Shown here: one piece after another, positions 28,964 through 30,172 of the stretch
How the letters are laid out: each line of letters starts with the position of its first letter
Position numbering within the stretch: position 1 is the first letter of the stretch
DNA from: an uncultured Eubacteriales bacterium
GTDB lineage: Bacteria; Bacillota; Clostridia; Oscillospirales; Oscillospiraceae
NCBI GenBank assembly: GCA_900548625.1
Contig: URLO01000027.1
Location: 1 to 30,172, forward strand
Direction of reading: 5' to 3'
Length of the DNA stretch: 30,172 nucleotides
Made by a program: the position numbers and the translations under genes
Notes under the pieces: generated by a model
Databases searched by the model: none
What the model saw: only the letters and a program-made list of their open reading frames with translations
Told to the model about the DNA's origin: nothing

Positions 28964-29341
28964 ATGATCGAATTAAAGCATCTGAGCAAGATCTACGACG
29001 CCGGAACGCCCGCCGCCGTCACCGCGCTGGAGGACATTTCCCTCACCATCCGCGACGGTGAGATCTTCGGCATCATCGGCCTGTCCGGTGCGGGCAAGTC
29101 CACGCTGGTGCGCTGCATCAACCTCCTGGAGACGCCGACCTCCGGTCAGGTCGTGCTGGACGGACAGGAGCTGACCGCGCTTTCCAAGAAGGAGCTGCTG
29201 CGGGCGCGCCGCAGCGTCGGCATGATCTTTCAGGACTTCAACCTGCTGGAGCAGCGCACGATCCTCCGAAACGTCCTGTTCCCGCTGGAGCTTGCCGGGA
29301 CGCCGAAGGCGGCGGCAAAACCGCGCGCGCTGGAGCTTTTG
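28964..29341 (+). pseudogene. metN: metN 5' part: methionine ABC transporter ATPase, broken after 126 codons
   Basis: MetN is the ATPase of the MetNIQ methionine importer. The sequence from MIELKHLSKIYDAG to RALELL (126 codons) fits MetN closely. It has Walker A GLSGAGKST (residues 39-47), the MetN-typical LVRCINLLETPTSG and the Q-loop MIFQDFNLLEQRT. After about 29341 the resemblance stops, so the LSGGQ signature, Walker B, H-loop and C-terminal regulatory domain are all missing. The frame stays open to 29683 but encodes unrelated sequence. The ribosome site TTGGAGAG and the attenuator precede the ATG. The break coincides with a mosaic of other gene pieces, so an assembly join is at least as likely as a real truncation. 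Confidence 0.85.
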
Positions 29342-29560
29342 CAGGGACAGGCTTTCACAGACCCGCCCGGTATGACTGCGGGCCTGGTGCCGGAGCTTCT
29401 GGCGTTCGCCCGCAGACTTCTGGGACGGGCAGACGTGCCGCAAACCTTTGTACTCAACGCGCTGGTACCCGTGGATTTTGCGCTGTGGCAGCTTTGGAAC
29501 GCAAAACGGGGGAACGGCACCTTCGACGCGCTGTGCGCGTCCTTCTGCCCGGAGCTGAGT
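29342..29560 (+). other. Unrecognised coding-like fragment
   Basis: In the frame of metN this reads like real protein (LVPELLAFARRLLGRADV, then NALVPVDFALWQLWNAK and GTFDALCASFCPEL), but I do not recognise it. It has no start of its own and is bounded by pieces of other genes. Confidence 0.4.
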
Positions 29561-29640
29561 GCTATCTTCTTGAGGACGGTGAGCACGCGGTCCTGCATTT
29601 CCGTGGCCGCGGCGTTGGTGAAGGTGATGATAAGCAGGCG
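29561..29640 (-). pseudogene. AddA/UvrD-type helicase fragment
   Basis: On the minus strand the sequence encodes RLLIITFTNAAATEMQDRV and then LTVLKKIA. The first part is the motif Ia region of AddA/UvrD-type helicases, where LLVVTFTNAAAxEM is characteristic. Only about 26 codons are present and nothing else of the gene is nearby. It looks like a stray segment joined in. Confidence 0.65.
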
Positions 29641-30172
29641 GGCGGCAGCGATGCGGCGCGCAACGTCGCCAATCTTGTCCTGATGGACTCGGCCTTCGAC
29701 CCGCTGCCTGCGGTCATCGCCGAAGGCCGCCGCAGCGTGAACAACATCCAGCGCTCGGCGTCGCTGTTTCTGGTCAAAACCTTTTATTCCACACTGCTGA
29801 CCATTCTTCTGCTGTTCCTGCCCGGGATGAACTATCCCTTCGCGCCCATCCAGACCACGCTCATCGGCTCGCTGGCGATCGGGATGCCGTCGATGGTGCT
29901 GGCCTTCACGCCGAACCGCGACCGCATTCAAGGGTCGTTTTTCCGCAACGTCATCGTCAAGGCCGTACCCGGCGCGCTGACCATCTTCCTTTCGCTGTCG
30001 GCACTGTTCCTGTTTCAGCCGCTGCTCCGGCTTTCGCATGCGGAGCTTTCCACAATTGCCGTGATTGTAACCGGCAGCGCGGCGATTATGGTGCTGTACA
30101 CGATCTGCCGGCCGCTCAATCTGCTGCGCGCGGCGCTGCTGGCGACGGTCGCGGCCGCTTTTGCGCTCTGCA
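29641..30172 (+). CDS. P-type cation-transporting ATPase, C-terminal part (partial at both ends)
   Basis: The frame runs to the window edge. GGSDAARNVANLVLMDSAFDP followed by LPAVIAEGRRSVNNIQRSA and SLFLVKTFYS is the hinge and first C-terminal helix region of P-type ATPases of the E1-E2 cation-transporting kind. Several hydrophobic helices follow (TLLTILLLFLPG, IGSLAIGMPSMVLAFTPNR, VPGALTIFLSLSALFLF). The phosphorylation DKTG motif and the nucleotide domain are absent upstream; an AddA-like fragment is there instead. The 5' part has therefore been lost in a rearrangement or an assembly join. The transported ion cannot be told from this part. Confidence 0.8.

Noticed and set aside
29230..30039. 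269-codon minus-strand gene at the right end
   Set aside because: Only the short AddA-like segment looks like protein; the rest is the shadow of metN and the P-type ATPase.

Overview
The window looks like an assembled contig from a GC-rich (roughly 60 %) spore-forming gut Clostridium relative, most likely in the Oscillospiraceae. The reasons are a spoIIP gene, a pdaA-type deacetylase, a T-box riboswitch ahead of hisS-aspS, a perR-rubrerythrin-rubredoxin cluster, strong AGGAGG ribosome sites, and arrays of short GTAGGGGCGGAC/GGCCGATG palindromes of a kind I associate with this group. I see no rRNA, tRNA or CRISPR array. The assignment is inference from gene content; no database was consulted.

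Layout. 1-3350: a hairpin repeat cut by the window edge, a Nudix ADP-sugar hydrolase, a 46-aa small protein, a palindrome array, a VTT/TVP38 membrane protein and a second copy of the hairpin repeat. 3357-9106, minus strand: minD, a methylglyoxal-synthase-like gene, a T-box leader (specifier probably GAC, Asp), a second palindrome array of about 900 bp, hisS and aspS. 9177-11334, plus strand: spoIIP, a perR/fur-type regulator and rubrerythrin. 11335-16866: an AT-rich integrated element of about 5.5 kb carrying a small serine recombinase, a DUF4234/SHOCT-like membrane protein with a divergent XRE repressor, two small overlapping genes, a gene interrupted by two in-frame TAG codons, and a tyrosine integrase at the right end. 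A displaced copy of the last 26 codons of rubrerythrin lies at 16867, followed by the rubredoxin gene. The element therefore appears to have entered the 3' end of rubrerythrin and supplied a replacement 3' end, splitting a perR-rbr-rubredoxin operon.

17197-23561: a CarD-like regulator, murI, an FGGY sugar kinase, a PLP aminotransferase, an AEC-family transporter, and a zinc-ribbon/coiled-coil membrane protein. 23727-26182: feoA-feoB plus a 44-aa Cys-rich membrane protein, an iron(II) uptake operon. 26229-28636: pdaA, a 44-aa Gly/Cys-rich peptide and a CDF cation exporter.

The most interesting segment is 28715-28963. A consensus promoter drives a 36-codon reading frame with nine Met and three Cys codons packed into residues 9-22. 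It is followed by a possible antiterminator and a 12-bp terminator with seven T, and then directly by the start of metN, the methionine ABC transporter ATPase. This has the form of a ribosome-mediated methionine (or Met/Cys) attenuator, where a Clostridium would be expected to use an S-box or a Met T-box.

From about 29342 to the end the sequence is a mosaic: metN stops mid-domain, then come an unrecognised piece, an AddA-like helicase fragment on the other strand, and the C-terminus of a P-type ATPase. This may be an assembly chimera or a real rearrangement, and the right-hand end should be treated with caution.
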